Part shown: piece by piece, positions 54,525 through 63,045 of the stretch | Layout: each line of letters opens with the position of its first letter | How positions within the stretch are numbered: position 1 is the first letter of the stretch | Source of the DNA: CAZZKG01 sp964654825 | GTDB lineage: Bacteria; Gemmatimonadota; CAZMKB01 | Direction of reading: 5' to 3' | Assembly (NCBI GenBank): GCA_964654825.1 | Contig: CAZZKG010000009.1 | Location: forward strand, 1-64,000 | DNA length: 64,000 nt | Notes under the pieces: model-generated | Database searches by the model: none | What the model saw: only the letters and a program-made list of their open reading frames with translations | What the model was told of the DNA's origin: nothing | Made by a program: the position numbers and the translations under genes

Positions 54525-55955
54525 ATGAGGAGGATTGTAGCTTTTGTGGTATTGTTCACTGCCCTGTCGTTTCCGGCATCCGTCTGCGCGCTCGAGTGGG
54601 GTCCGTCCGGATTACTGAATCCGGATCAGGACAGGCCGTTCATGAAAGTCGAAGCCGATCCGACTCATCCTGATATCGTGTGGGCTCTCACCGCCCATAT
54701 CCCCTACCCTAATCCTGATTTCGGCGTACATGATGCAAACGGTTTATACCGCAGTGTCGACAGGGGGGAGACCTGGGTCCAGATGAATGACACACTTCTC
54801 ACACCTGACATCCCTGTCTACGACATCGCCATCGACCCGACGAATCCTTTCATAATTTACGTTGGTACCAATACCCTGGGTATCCTGAAGAGTATGGACG
54901 GAGGCACGACCTGGCAGCTCGCGAATAACGGGATAAGCTATAACGGTCTCTCATTCCCCGAGTCCCGCTGGGCCGTCGTCTCTGTCGAAATCAATCCGGT
55001 CGACCCTCAGATCATTTACGCGTCTGTCATCCAGGCCTATGGGATTGAACTCGAGCAGGGAGCGGGTGAACATCCCGGTCTCTACAAGTCTACAGACAGT
55101 GGGGTTTCATGGATCGAGAGAAACGACGGGCTTCCGGACAGGAGCGATCCTTTCGGAGTGTTCGACCTGGTCAGCCACACTTCCGCGGTCTGGAGTATCT
55201 GTATTCTGGAACAGTTTCCGAACATCGTGCTCCTCGGACTTGTCGATATGGAAATAAACGCGAATCTCGTCGGGGATAAAATAGCGCGATCAGGTCCCCG
55301 GGTGTTCTACTCGACCAACGGAGGCGAGAGCGGCTGGAGTGAAGCAAGCGGGGGATTTCCGCTGATCGAAGAGGACCGGGACGAGCCATACGTGTTCGGG
55401 AGAATCTCTCTTTCCTTTACGACACTGGCGAAGAACTGCGGGTCTGATTTAGTGTTCATCGTTTCTCATGTCGGTGCGACAAGCATCGCGATAATCTATC
55501 CGGAATTCGATACCGATACGGTTACGAGGAGTGCCGGTGTATATCGTAGAAGTCCTCAGAGTCCATGGGAACCCATTAACGCCGGTCTACCTGTCGCGAA
55601 TGATGATGAGAACATCAATTCGATCAACGCAAATCAGGTGTGTGTCAGTCCCGTCAATCCCGACATCATGCTCGCGGGCTTAATAGATGCGGACAGCGGT
55701 GACTCTCTGTCGGATGCGAGTAACGTGTATCTGTCCTATAATGGCGGGAACACGTGGCGCGGACAGTGGGCGAACGGTCTTTCCGAATCGGCCGGTGGTT
55801 ACACGGAGGCATCGCCGTTCTACATAGACATCAATATCGATCAGACCACGGCCTATGCCTCGGTGAGGTGGGACTTCGATCCAGATTTCTTCTCTTCCTA
55901 TGGCACGGAAGATGATGGGATCTATCGCCTGCCTCCTCTCGAAATAGTCCCGTGA
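54525..55955 (+). CDS. Secreted Asp-box beta-propeller protein, copy 3
   Basis: This 476-residue paralogue is closest to copy 2: shared HIPYPNPD/HIPIPNPD, VYDIAIDPTN, YVGTNTLGILKS, LLGLVDMEINANL and a C-terminal EDDGIYRLPPLE. It starts at ATG 54525 with AAGGAGG upstream and a signal peptide. Asp boxes: SMDGGTTW, STDSGVSW, SYNGGNTW. Cysteines occur that copy 2 lacks. Likely the product of a recent tandem duplication; ligand unknown. Confidence 0.87.
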   Translation: MRRIVAFVVLFTALSFPASVCALEWGPSGLLNPDQDRPFMKVEADPTHPDIVWALTAHIPYPNPDFGVHDANGLYRSVDRGETWVQMNDTLLTPDIPVYDIAIDPTNPFIIYVGTNTLGILKSMDGGTTWQLANNGISYNGLSFPESRWAVVSVEINPVDPQIIYASVIQAYGIELEQGAGEHPGLYKSTDSGVSWIERNDGLPDRSDPFGVFDLVSHTSAVWSICILEQFPNIVLLGLVDMEINANLVGDKIARSGPRVFYSTNGGESGWSEASGGFPLIEEDRDEPYVFGRISLSFTTLAKNCGSDLVFIVSHVGATSIAIIYPEFDTDTVTRSAGVYRRSPQSPWEPINAGLPVANDDENINSINANQVCVSPVNPDIMLAGLIDADSGDSLSDASNVYLSYNGGNTWRGQWANGLSESAGGYTEASPFYIDINIDQTTAYASVRWDFDPDFFSSYGTEDDGIYRLPPLEIVP

Positions 55956-56529
55956 CCTCTGTCTCAGGCCCTTCCTTCATATTGAGAGCCGGACTCTATG
56001 TATGAGAGAAGGTCAATGATCGACACCGTCTCGCTGAGAAACAAATGCACCCCTCCGGTGAATTTTGTAGCGAACAGGTAACCTCTTCTCCTGCAACGAC
56101 TTTCCACGAGAACGTGGTAATATTCCCTCCTGCCTTGAAAAAAGTTCACGGTGGGGTGTTCAAAAAAGTGAACAACCTTATTCGGGGAGACGCATCGCGA
56201 GCCTCTAACTCATTGTAATAAAGATGGTTATGTTAACAGAGCCGCTGGATGAAAAAACGTGGAAACCGGCATACTGCTTGCATCTCTATGGCTCGCTTAC
56301 ACATCTCCATCCCCAACGGATCTCATGGTGAAATGGCTGTCAGGAAAGGACGATACGTCTTATGTATCGGTCTGTAGCCTGGAAACCATCGGGAACATCA
56401 ACCGGCTGCTTCTTATATCACTTCTCGAGATACGCCCTCGTGCTTGATGATTAGTACGGAGGGGTCTTCTTCCAGGACGGTGTACATCGTTCACCGGCTA
56501 TGTAAAATGAAAATGTAGAGAGCAAACGG
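55956..56529. other. Intergenic region with small palindromes
   Basis: About 570 bases without a credible gene. Visible items are the hairpin CCACG-AGAA-CGTGG (56104-56117) and the inverted repeat TGTTCA-N6-TGAACA (56157-56174), preceded by another GTTCA half-site. These could be operator sites for the downstream gene at 56530. No strong promoter seen. Confidence 0.35.
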
Positions 56530-58056
56530 ATGGAAGAACAATCGACAGATCTGCTGTTCAAAGGCAGGGCTTGCAGGGATCGCGGGCTTATTGAAGAATC
56601 GAGAAATTACTACGAACAGTGCCTGGTAAGCTCATGGACGGAAGGTAACCTCGAGGCTATGGCCTCGGCGGTAAATGAGATAGGGAATCTCCACATTCTG
56701 GATGGGCACTACAAACAGGCCCGGGAATTTTTCGACAAAGCGCTCGCCCTTGCGAGGAGAACCCGGCAGACCGGCCTTCTCGGGAGGTTCCTGAAGGATA
56801 TGGGGAACCTGAAGGTGCTCCTCGGCCGGTATGAAAAACGGGTGGATGATCCTCTTGGTCAGCTGCGTAAGTTCGAAATGGAAAAGGACTGGAGAAAAGC
56901 AGCAAACCTCTACCTCGAACTCGGCAGCAACTTCCGGCGGAAGGACAAACTGGACGAAGCAGTTGGGTTTTACTCCCGCAGCACCCGTATGGCCAGACGA
57001 GCGGGGGATGAAGAACTTCTCTTCAAAAGTAGTGTCGCTATGTCCACTGCACTCGCCCGGATCGACAAGTGTGACCAGGCAAGAAAGATCAGCATACAAG
57101 TCCTGAAACTGGCCAGGCGTTGTGGTGAGGAGGAGAAACTTGCCCAGGCACTCCTGACTTTCGGTCTCATCGAACGGAAAAGAGGTCGCTGGGATCGAGC
57201 CGAAAAAGCCCTCGAGAAAGCTGCAGCCAGATGTTGTAATCCATTCTCGACGGAACTCCTCGCTGAGATCAGCCGCGAACTAGGGCTACTCAACGAATCA
57301 AGGGGAAGATGGCGGAGTGCCCTCGTGTACATGTCCAGGGCATTCAGTATCCTGGAGGGTCTCTGGTATCACAAGCCGGGGAAGTACTTCGAAGAAAAGC
57401 TTTCGGAAGCGGAACTTCATTTCTTCAGGATTGCTCATTCAATCGGTCAGATCGTGGAAATAAGGACAATGCTGTCACCGGGGCATTCTGAAAGAGTGGC
57501 ACGGCTTGGTCTCGAACTCTCCAAAGTACTCGGTCTCCCTCCCGATGAGGGGAAGGCGATACTTGTGGCAGGATTTCTTCACGATCTCGGGAAGGTGCGG
57601 GTGAGAAAAGATGTGATGACCAGAGGAGGAAAATTTTCAGAAGAGAAGCTTGCTCTTTTGAAAAAGCACCCTGAATGGGGAAACGATCTCCTCGAGGATG
57701 TGGAATTCAGCTGGGGAGTGAAGGACATCATTCTCCACCACCACGAGCGAACCGACGGGAGCGGTTTTCCGTGGGGGCTCAGGGGCGAAGAAATCCCGCT
57801 CGGTGCTCGAATCATTGCCATTTCTGATGTCTACGACCTGCTCATGTCCCCGCGGCACGAATGGAAAATCGACACCGGGGCGGAAGTCCTGGATATTATG
57901 GAAGAGGAGATGAAGGGAAAGTTCGACCCGGAGCTTTTCGATGCCTTCAAGAAAATGATCACAGAGCAGCTCGTCGTGCTAGACGGGACAGGGTTTAATC
58001 CCAGGCGTTACATTGGCATCTGGAGTACGGAAAATACGAACGAGAGAACCGGCTGA
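56530..58056 (+). CDS. TPR protein with C-terminal HD-GYP-type phosphohydrolase domain
   Basis: This 508-residue protein has about seven TPR-like helical repeats in residues 1-290 (for example NEIGNLHILDGHYKQAREFFDKAL). Residues about 315-490 form an HD-GYP domain: GHSERVARLG, AGFLHDLGKVRVRKDV (HD pair at about 350), KKHPEWGNDLLE, ILHHHERTDGSGFPWGL, and ARIIAISDVYDLLMS. The GYP tripeptide is GFP here, a change also seen in family members. Such domains degrade cyclic di-GMP or related dinucleotides. It has no receiver domain, so TPR-mediated protein contact may control it. Confidence 0.88.
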   Translation: MEEQSTDLLFKGRACRDRGLIEESRNYYEQCLVSSWTEGNLEAMASAVNEIGNLHILDGHYKQAREFFDKALALARRTRQTGLLGRFLKDMGNLKVLLGRYEKRVDDPLGQLRKFEMEKDWRKAANLYLELGSNFRRKDKLDEAVGFYSRSTRMARRAGDEELLFKSSVAMSTALARIDKCDQARKISIQVLKLARRCGEEEKLAQALLTFGLIERKRGRWDRAEKALEKAAARCCNPFSTELLAEISRELGLLNESRGRWRSALVYMSRAFSILEGLWYHKPGKYFEEKLSEAELHFFRIAHSIGQIVEIRTMLSPGHSERVARLGLELSKVLGLPPDEGKAILVAGFLHDLGKVRVRKDVMTRGGKFSEEKLALLKKHPEWGNDLLEDVEFSWGVKDIILHHHERTDGSGFPWGLRGEEIPLGARIIAISDVYDLLMSPRHEWKIDTGAEVLDIMEEEMKGKFDPELFDAFKKMITEQLVVLDGTGFNPRRYIGIWSTENTNERTG

Positions 58057-58064
58057 TCCACCCC

Positions 58065-58108
58065 TTGACAGATCCTTTTTTTCTGCTAATTTTTAACTAA
58101 CAGTTAGT
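58065..58108 (+). promoter_or_regulatory. Promoter and operator-like palindrome before the XRE gene
   Basis: TTGACA (58065-58070), 16 bases, TAATTT (58087-58092), then the perfect palindrome ACTAAC-A-GTTAGT (58096-58108) over the expected start site. A palindrome at this position before a helix-turn-helix gene suggests autorepression. Confidence 0.55.
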
Positions 58109-58189
58109 AATATCATGTGGTCTTAGCAGTAACATATGATTTTTCAGTGAGTTTCCAAGGCATCAATTCTTTTACCTATCGGTTAATTA

Positions 58190-59128
58190 ATGGGTGAACT
58201 CTCACGATACTTCCGGACCGGACTGGAGAAACACAAACTCAACTATTCTGAGCTGGCCAGGAAGGCCGGGATCTCGTCTGTCTATGTCATGAAGGTGATG
58301 AAAGGCGAGAGGATCCCCTCCGACACCGTTATCGGCAAGCTGGCCCGCACCCTCGAGCTCGAAACCAGGAAGGCACTTTTCCTCGCCCACAAGGACAAGG
58401 CTCCCGAGGAGTTCAGAGATCTCTTCCGGCTGCCGGAAGCGAGGTTCCCCATCATCCGTGAAAAGCTCTTCGATCTGTACGATGGTCCGGATGAAGAGGT
58501 CCGGGGGGTCATCGAAGCTGATCGCTTAGGGCCGGTGGAGCGGTCGATCGTTGGTCTTTGTGCCCGGCTCCTCGCAGCGCGTGCGATCGTTGAGCCGGAG
58601 TTCCGGGATCACCATTCAATGGCTGACGATTTTCTGGAAAAGCTCGAGTGGAGCGAAGCCTACTTTCGTCATCTCGAGGAAGAGCTGCGGTCCCCGGCAC
58701 GACAGAAGCTTTTCTGCCAGGCCCTTGAGGAGCTTGTAACACATTGGAATTACTCAGTTTTCGACGATACGGTCACAATTACCACTACAGATGGCAGAAG
58801 AAGTGAATACAAGTTCTGCCTTCTCGAAACCGGAAAATTCAGGCGGGAACTCGTGCTCAACAGCGTGAAATCACGTGCGGGGGGGAAGGATAAACTGAAG
58901 ATTATTCAGGACGGACATGTACTCTCGAGAGGCACACCCTCCAGGGCCGGAGGTGAGGTGGTCGCCATCACCCTGGAGGAGCTCCTCCTTGACCGCATGC
59001 AGGATGATGTGACGAGGGATTTTTTCATGAAGGCTCTGGAGCTATCACCCGGAGACCTGGAGGAGACCAGGGAAATTGTCTCACTGAAGCTCAGAAGACA
59101 TACGAGAAAATCCGCTTCAAAAGAGTAA
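58190..59128 (+). CDS. XRE-type helix-turn-helix regulator with unknown C-terminal domain
   Basis: This 312-residue protein has an N-terminal XRE/Cro HTH (about residues 5-62): LNYSELARKAGISSVYVMKVMKGERIPSDTVIGKLARTLEL. The remaining 240 residues are charged and include a beta-rich segment TVTITTTDGRRSEYKFCLLETGKF; I do not recognise that domain. The start at ATG 58190 has only a weak ribosome site (a GGTTAA just before). The leader carries a palindrome at the promoter. It lies between the HD-GYP gene and the small-RNA candidate. Confidence 0.8.
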   Translation: MGELSRYFRTGLEKHKLNYSELARKAGISSVYVMKVMKGERIPSDTVIGKLARTLELETRKALFLAHKDKAPEEFRDLFRLPEARFPIIREKLFDLYDGPDEEVRGVIEADRLGPVERSIVGLCARLLAARAIVEPEFRDHHSMADDFLEKLEWSEAYFRHLEEELRSPARQKLFCQALEELVTHWNYSVFDDTVTITTTDGRRSEYKFCLLETGKFRRELVLNSVKSRAGGKDKLKIIQDGHVLSRGTPSRAGGEVVAITLEELLLDRMQDDVTRDFFMKALELSPGDLEETREIVSLKLRRHTRKSASKE

Positions 59129-59171
59129 AATGTTCCGATAGGCGTACAGAATCAAAAAATGAAAAAATAAC

Positions 59172-59200
59172 TTGACAAATGGCACAAAAAGGGGTATATT
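59172..59200 (+). promoter_or_regulatory. Near-consensus promoter of the small-RNA candidate
   Basis: TTGACA (59172-59177), 17 bases, then TATATT (59195-59200). Expected start near 59207. No protein gene follows before the terminator. Confidence 0.75.
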
Positions 59201-59206
59201 GTTACA

Positions 59207-59350
59207 CGCAACTCTGATGTGCTACTTGCTGCGGGTATAAATAGGCCAACAGAGTGCATTGTCATTCACCCCTTACGGGTTGGGAGCTACTTTTACTCTA
59301 ATTACAGCCTTGCCATGAGCGATGGAGGAGTAGCTCACCAACCCTTTTTT
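59207..59350 (+). ncRNA. Candidate small noncoding RNA, about 140 nt
   Basis: The interval runs from a strong promoter to a strong intrinsic terminator with no credible open frame. Predicted folding: a 5' stem ACTCTG (59211-59216) with CAGAGT (59250-59255), a single-stranded middle, and the terminator stem, which carries a nested CCAT-GAGCG-ATGG. It does not look like tmRNA, SRP RNA or a riboswitch I know, and 6S RNA is usually longer and more rod-like. Beyond the terminator lies only the antisense end of the sigma-54 regulator gene, so it is not a leader of a plus-strand gene. Confidence 0.55.
59277..59350 (+). terminator. Strong intrinsic terminator with long stem
   Basis: GGGTTGGGAGCTAC (59277-59290) pairs with GTAGCTCACCAACCC (59330-59344, one bulged A), followed by six T. 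The 39-base loop holds a second small hairpin. In the other direction the stem lies just past the stop of the regulator gene but lacks a T-run. Confidence 0.85.
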
Positions 59351-62342
59351 ATATCTCCCATTCTGTCGGTCCGATCCGGTATTTTCTGATTTTTCCTCTC
59401 AGTGTCGCCTCATGGACACCGAGACTCCGCGCCGCCCGCAGCTTGATCCCGCCGCATGTTCGTAGCGCGTCAAGGATCTTCTGCCTCTCGAATCTGGCGA
59501 CGATGCTGGGAAGATCAGTGCGGCCGCTTTTTCCGGGACCATCACCCGACAGCCGCCCGTTCCCCGAACGATCAGGTGTCCCGGGTTCAAGAAACTTATC
59601 GGCCAGGTTGGCCGGAGTGATCCAACCATCTTCCCGGGCGAGCATCAGAGCCCGCCTGAGGTCGTTGACCAATTCGCGGACGTTTCCAGGCCAATCGAAG
59701 GACATCAACAGATCCATGGCATCGCGCCTGATGCCCTGAATCCACTTCCCCTCCTCTTTCATGTGCCTGTTCAGGTACCAGTCGACGAGGAGGGGGATGT
59801 CCTCTTTTCTCTCTCTCAGGGGGGGGATACGAATTCTGATCCCGTTGAGTCGGTAAAAGAGGTCGTTCCTGAACCTGTCGTTATCCACCTCCTCGCTGAG
59901 AGTTTTGTTGGTTGCGCTGACTACTCTCACATCCGCGCGACGTACATCGATGTCTCCGAGCCTTTTGAACTCTCCCTCCTCGAGGAATCTTAAAAGTTTC
60001 ACCTGGACGCCGAAGCCCATGTCTCCGATCTCGTCGAGGAAAAAAGTACCCCCGTTGGCAACCTCGAACAGACCTACCTTGTCTCTGACAGCCCCGGTGA
60101 AGGCACCTCGACGGTGTCCGAAGAGCTCCGACTCGAGAAGATTTTCAGGAATTGCCGCACAGTTGACGGCGATGAATCTACTGTCTCTCCTGCGGCTTCT
60201 CCTGTGGATTGCCCGTGCGATCAGTTCTTTCCCCGTACCGGTTTCGCCTTCGAGGAGGACCGGGATGGAGGAGTTCTTGATCATCTCTACCGTCCTCAGG
60301 ACTCCGAGCATCCGGTGACTGCAGGTGATGATCCCTCGATAGGCGGAATCCAGATCGATCGGTGATCTCAATTCTCCACTCTGCTCCTCGATTTGGGGTG
60401 GGGAACCACCCAGAACGAGATCCTTCGCCATTGCCTCGATGAGGGTCAGGTCGCTGTCACTGAGGGCTCCCTTCCGAGGATCCCTGCGGTCCAGATAGAG
60501 GCATCTTTTTACGCCACCTGCTCTGCGAGTGGACCACAGGACAAAAGACCTGACTCCACGGATCCTGATTTCTTCGATAACCCGGTAACGCTCATCGGTC
60601 TCGACGTGAAGTGCGGTGAGAGCCGGTGCCGCGTTTTGACTGCCTCCCGCACAGGCCAGAAGATTGACGAGCAGGGGAACCGCCAGATCTTCGTCGATCC
60701 GGGATGTCACCAGAGATACCGGTTGTCCTCTCGAGTCGAATTCGGCAAGGCATGCGCCATCGAGAAGACAGCGATGCCTGATAGTGTCGAGATACTTGAA
60801 AGTCCGTTGACTCAGCTCGCTGCCGGAAACAGTGAGAGCGAGGGACACTTCACCTGACATCAGTTCGCTGCTTCGTTGAACCGACCTCCTGGCTAAGGTG
60901 TTCTCAATCTCTTCGAGAAGCCGTCCGGCATCCGCCTGCTCCTCCCGGTGGTCATCCGAACCGAATCTGTCGAATGCCTGAAGTGCCAGCTGCGCAGCAC
61001 GGTCGTACACTTCCAATTCGAACAGCAGTTTGCCCCGTTCGAGGTCGACGAGCGCCCGGGATTTTCCCAGACCGATGTCGTCGAAGAGTTCTGCAGCTTT
61101 GTCGAGGTACTCGAGACACTCTCCCGCCGCCTCATCTGCACCGAGCAGCTCACGGAGGGCGATCGAGGCTCTCAGGAGAAGACGTGCTCTTTCCCACTTC
61201 TCACTGAGGCCGGTGAGCTTTTCGATCCCCTTCTCGAACCGTTCCCTTGCCTCTTCCACCTTTCCCATTCTGCAGTACACCTCCCCCATCAACCCGTGAG
61301 CGGCACCTTCTTCGAGTCTGTCGCCGAGGTGCCGCGATATGGCAATAGAGCGCTCGAGGGCGTCTTGCGCCACCGCGTACCGGTTTCCTCTCAATGCTGC
61401 ATCGCCTTTTCTTCTCAGAAGCTCATTGATGAGATCACCCCTCGGGGCAATACCCATCGCTATGTCAAGTGCGGTATCCAGCATACACTCGGCCTCTGTC
61501 AGTGCTCCTCTCTCCATGGCCACTTCTGACGAACCTTCGAGAGTGAGTGCCAGCTCTCTTTTGAGGTCTTTTTCCTGCGCGATACATCTCGCAGATTCGA
61601 AAAAGTCACGAGCACTCTCCAGGTCCTCCATAAGGAATGCAAGATTCCCTTTCATGATGAGAAGACGGCAGGAGCTCGCTCCGTTCAACCCGCTCAGAAG
61701 CTCGGTACAACTGTCGAAATAGCGCTTTGCATCCTGTGCATTACTCCGTGTGAAGGACAGGGTGCCGAGGTTCATCGTGAACGAGTAGATCAGAGATTGT
61801 TCGCCACATAACGAAGCTTTCCTGAGACCTCGTTCCAGGAGTTCTCTGACAAGCTGCCACTTCCCCTGGATGAAATAGGCCTGGGCGAGGTCGTTCATTG
61901 CCAGGAGGGATTTTGTCGAATCCCCTGATTTTCTGAAAAGAAGGAGGGACTCTTCGAAATCCAGAATTGCCTGGTCGAGTAACCCCAGGAGTACCCTGGA
62001 CTTTGCGATCACTCTGCGTGTGTCACCGACGAGCGAGGTGTGTCCGAGTTCCTCGAACATCGTACACGCCTCTTCCCCCTCCTCGATCGATCTCAGGTAT
62101 TTCCCCTGCTTGTGGGATACGATGCATTTCAGGTGTGTGAAGTACCCCCGGTCGAACAGGCTGTACTCCCTGAGATTTCTTTCCGCTTGCCGGAGAAGGT
62201 GAACAGAGGTCTCCAGCTCTCCACGTTTTATCATCTCCCGAACACGCATGAGCAGGGGAGATTTACGAGCCGGGACCATATCCTCTTCCTCCCCGGATTT
62301 CCCTTCCATCATCAAAGTCTCAATCGAATTGATATTTTTCAT
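59349..62342 (-). CDS. Sigma-54-dependent activator with long TPR region and Fis-type HTH
   Basis: This 997-residue protein has about ten TPR-like repeats in residues 30-480. A GAF-like segment (about 500-650) ends in CLYLDRRD. The AAA+ sigma-54 interaction domain (about 675-905) has GETGTGKE, an intact GAFTGA loop at about 745-750, FFLDEIGDM and the arginine-finger region FRNDLFYRL. The last 50 residues are a Fis-type HTH (KLRAARSLGVHEATLRGKIRKYRI). It should activate sigma-54 promoters in response to partners bound by the TPRs or a ligand of the GAF-like domain. No response-regulator receiver is present. The upstream small exported protein gene lies 36 bases away. Confidence 0.92.
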   Translation of the reverse strand: MKNINSIETLMMEGKSGEEEDMVPARKSPLLMRVREMIKRGELETSVHLLRQAERNLREYSLFDRGYFTHLKCIVSHKQGKYLRSIEEGEEACTMFEELGHTSLVGDTRRVIAKSRVLLGLLDQAILDFEESLLLFRKSGDSTKSLLAMNDLAQAYFIQGKWQLVRELLERGLRKASLCGEQSLIYSFTMNLGTLSFTRSNAQDAKRYFDSCTELLSGLNGASSCRLLIMKGNLAFLMEDLESARDFFESARCIAQEKDLKRELALTLEGSSEVAMERGALTEAECMLDTALDIAMGIAPRGDLINELLRRKGDAALRGNRYAVAQDALERSIAISRHLGDRLEEGAAHGLMGEVYCRMGKVEEARERFEKGIEKLTGLSEKWERARLLLRASIALRELLGADEAAGECLEYLDKAAELFDDIGLGKSRALVDLERGKLLFELEVYDRAAQLALQAFDRFGSDDHREEQADAGRLLEEIENTLARRSVQRSSELMSGEVSLALTVSGSELSQRTFKYLDTIRHRCLLDGACLAEFDSRGQPVSLVTSRIDEDLAVPLLVNLLACAGGSQNAAPALTALHVETDERYRVIEEIRIRGVRSFVLWSTRRAGGVKRCLYLDRRDPRKGALSDSDLTLIEAMAKDLVLGGSPPQIEEQSGELRSPIDLDSAYRGIITCSHRMLGVLRTVEMIKNSSIPVLLEGETGTGKELIARAIHRRSRRRDSRFIAVNCAAIPENLLESELFGHRRGAFTGAVRDKVGLFEVANGGTFFLDEIGDMGFGVQVKLLRFLEEGEFKRLGDIDVRRADVRVVSATNKTLSEEVDNDRFRNDLFYRLNGIRIRIPPLRERKEDIPLLVDWYLNRHMKEEGKWIQGIRRDAMDLLMSFDWPGNVRELVNDLRRALMLAREDGWITPANLADKFLEPGTPDRSGNGRLSGDGPGKSGRTDLPSIVARFERQKILDALRTCGGIKLRAARSLGVHEATLRGKIRKYRIGPTEWEI

Positions 62343-62378
62343 CGTTTTTCTCCTCGTTTGTGCACCGTGAGTCTGTTC

Positions 62379-62720
62379 TTATCGATAGAGCAGGTGAAAG
62401 TAGATCACCTCGAATCGAAGCCACCAGGACCGTTCGGTGAATCGTGATCCGTCTGGTGGTATGAAAGACTCGTGCGGACGATGCAGCCGGTACGAGGAGT
62501 CAAGCTCACTGCGTGGCCAACTTTTCTCGGCTGTTTTGTTCGACGGGAGGAAGTCAACCGGTGCGGCGAGCTTGCTCTCGTCGGTCTCCCATGGTCGCCC
62601 CTTGACGTACACATGGATGCCATCCCCGGAGTCTCCCGGGGCCTGGGCCTGAAGTTGTCCTGCACTCGTGAGCAGGAACAGACCCAGAAGAATCAGTACA
62701 CAAAAATACAACTTCTTCAT
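62379..62720 (-). CDS. Small exported protein cotranscribed with the sigma-54 activator
   Basis: This 113-residue protein starts at ATG 62720 with AAGGAGG 5 bases upstream; the longer frame to 62849 runs through the repeat cluster and is not credible. A signal peptide (FCVLILLGLFLLTSAGQLQAQ) is followed by a short polar mature chain with several W, S and R residues and no recognisable domain. It begins the transcript that continues into the regulator gene, so it may be a signal or partner of that regulator; this is inference. Confidence 0.7.
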   Translation of the reverse strand: MKKLYFCVLILLGLFLLTSAGQLQAQAPGDSGDGIHVYVKGRPWETDESKLAAPVDFLPSNKTAEKSWPRSELDSSYRLHRPHESFIPPDGSRFTERSWWLRFEVIYFHLLYR

Positions 62721-62783
62721 GATTCCTCCTTGTTGGATAAGAGGTTTCTGTAATGAATGAGAAGGCACACAAAAACTGGCGAA

Positions 62784-62894
62784 GGGGGTCGGGGGGTCGA
62801 CCGGGGGTCGTATTGTCACGCCTCGCCCGATCAACGGAACGAGACACAAATATTGGGGGGTCGGGGGGTCAGTGTCTGGGGGTCACTGGGGGTC
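62784..62894 (+). repeat. Cluster of seven GGGGGTC heptamers in the operon leader
   Basis: GGGGGTC, some with a sixth G, occurs at 62784, 62791, 62803, 62855, 62863, 62878 and 62888. All copies have the same orientation. They lie between the minus-strand promoter (62924-62952) and the ATG at 62720, so the transcript would carry GACCCCC repeats. The plus strand could form G-quadruplexes. Confidence 0.8.
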
Positions 62895-62923
62895 GCTGTA
62901 CTTCATGGGATTGTAGTATTTTT

Positions 62924-62976
62924 ATTATATCAGATATCCCTAATCATGTCAAGCGAATTCTGGCAGAATTCTGGCA
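62924..62976 (-). promoter_or_regulatory. Perfect consensus promoter with 11-base tandem repeat upstream
   Basis: On the minus strand TTGACA (62947-62952), 17 bases, then TATAAT (62924-62929). Directly upstream of the -35, GAATTCTGGCA occurs twice in tandem (62955-62965 and 62966-62976, perfect). It drives the small exported protein and sigma-54 activator genes; the leader is about 195 bases. Confidence 0.75.
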
Positions 62977-63045
62977 GAAAAACCGTGGTTTTTATGAGCG
63001 CTCCTTTGTCCGGGAACCGGGACACACGGTTTCCGATCGGGCATT

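Noticed and set aside
59172..59200. Sigma-54 promoter (TGGCAC at 59180) near the sigma-54 activator gene
   Set aside because: The GC doublet expected at -12 with the right spacing is absent, while a near-perfect sigma-70 promoter covers the same bases.
62724..62849. N-terminal extension of the small exported protein
   Set aside because: It would place coding sequence over the GGGGGTC repeats and push the signal peptide inside the protein; AAGGAGG supports the start at 62720.
62784..62894. CRISPR array or tandem satellite
   Set aside because: Units are only 7-8 bases with irregular spacing of 0 to 45 bases, no spacer-repeat regularity and no cas genes.
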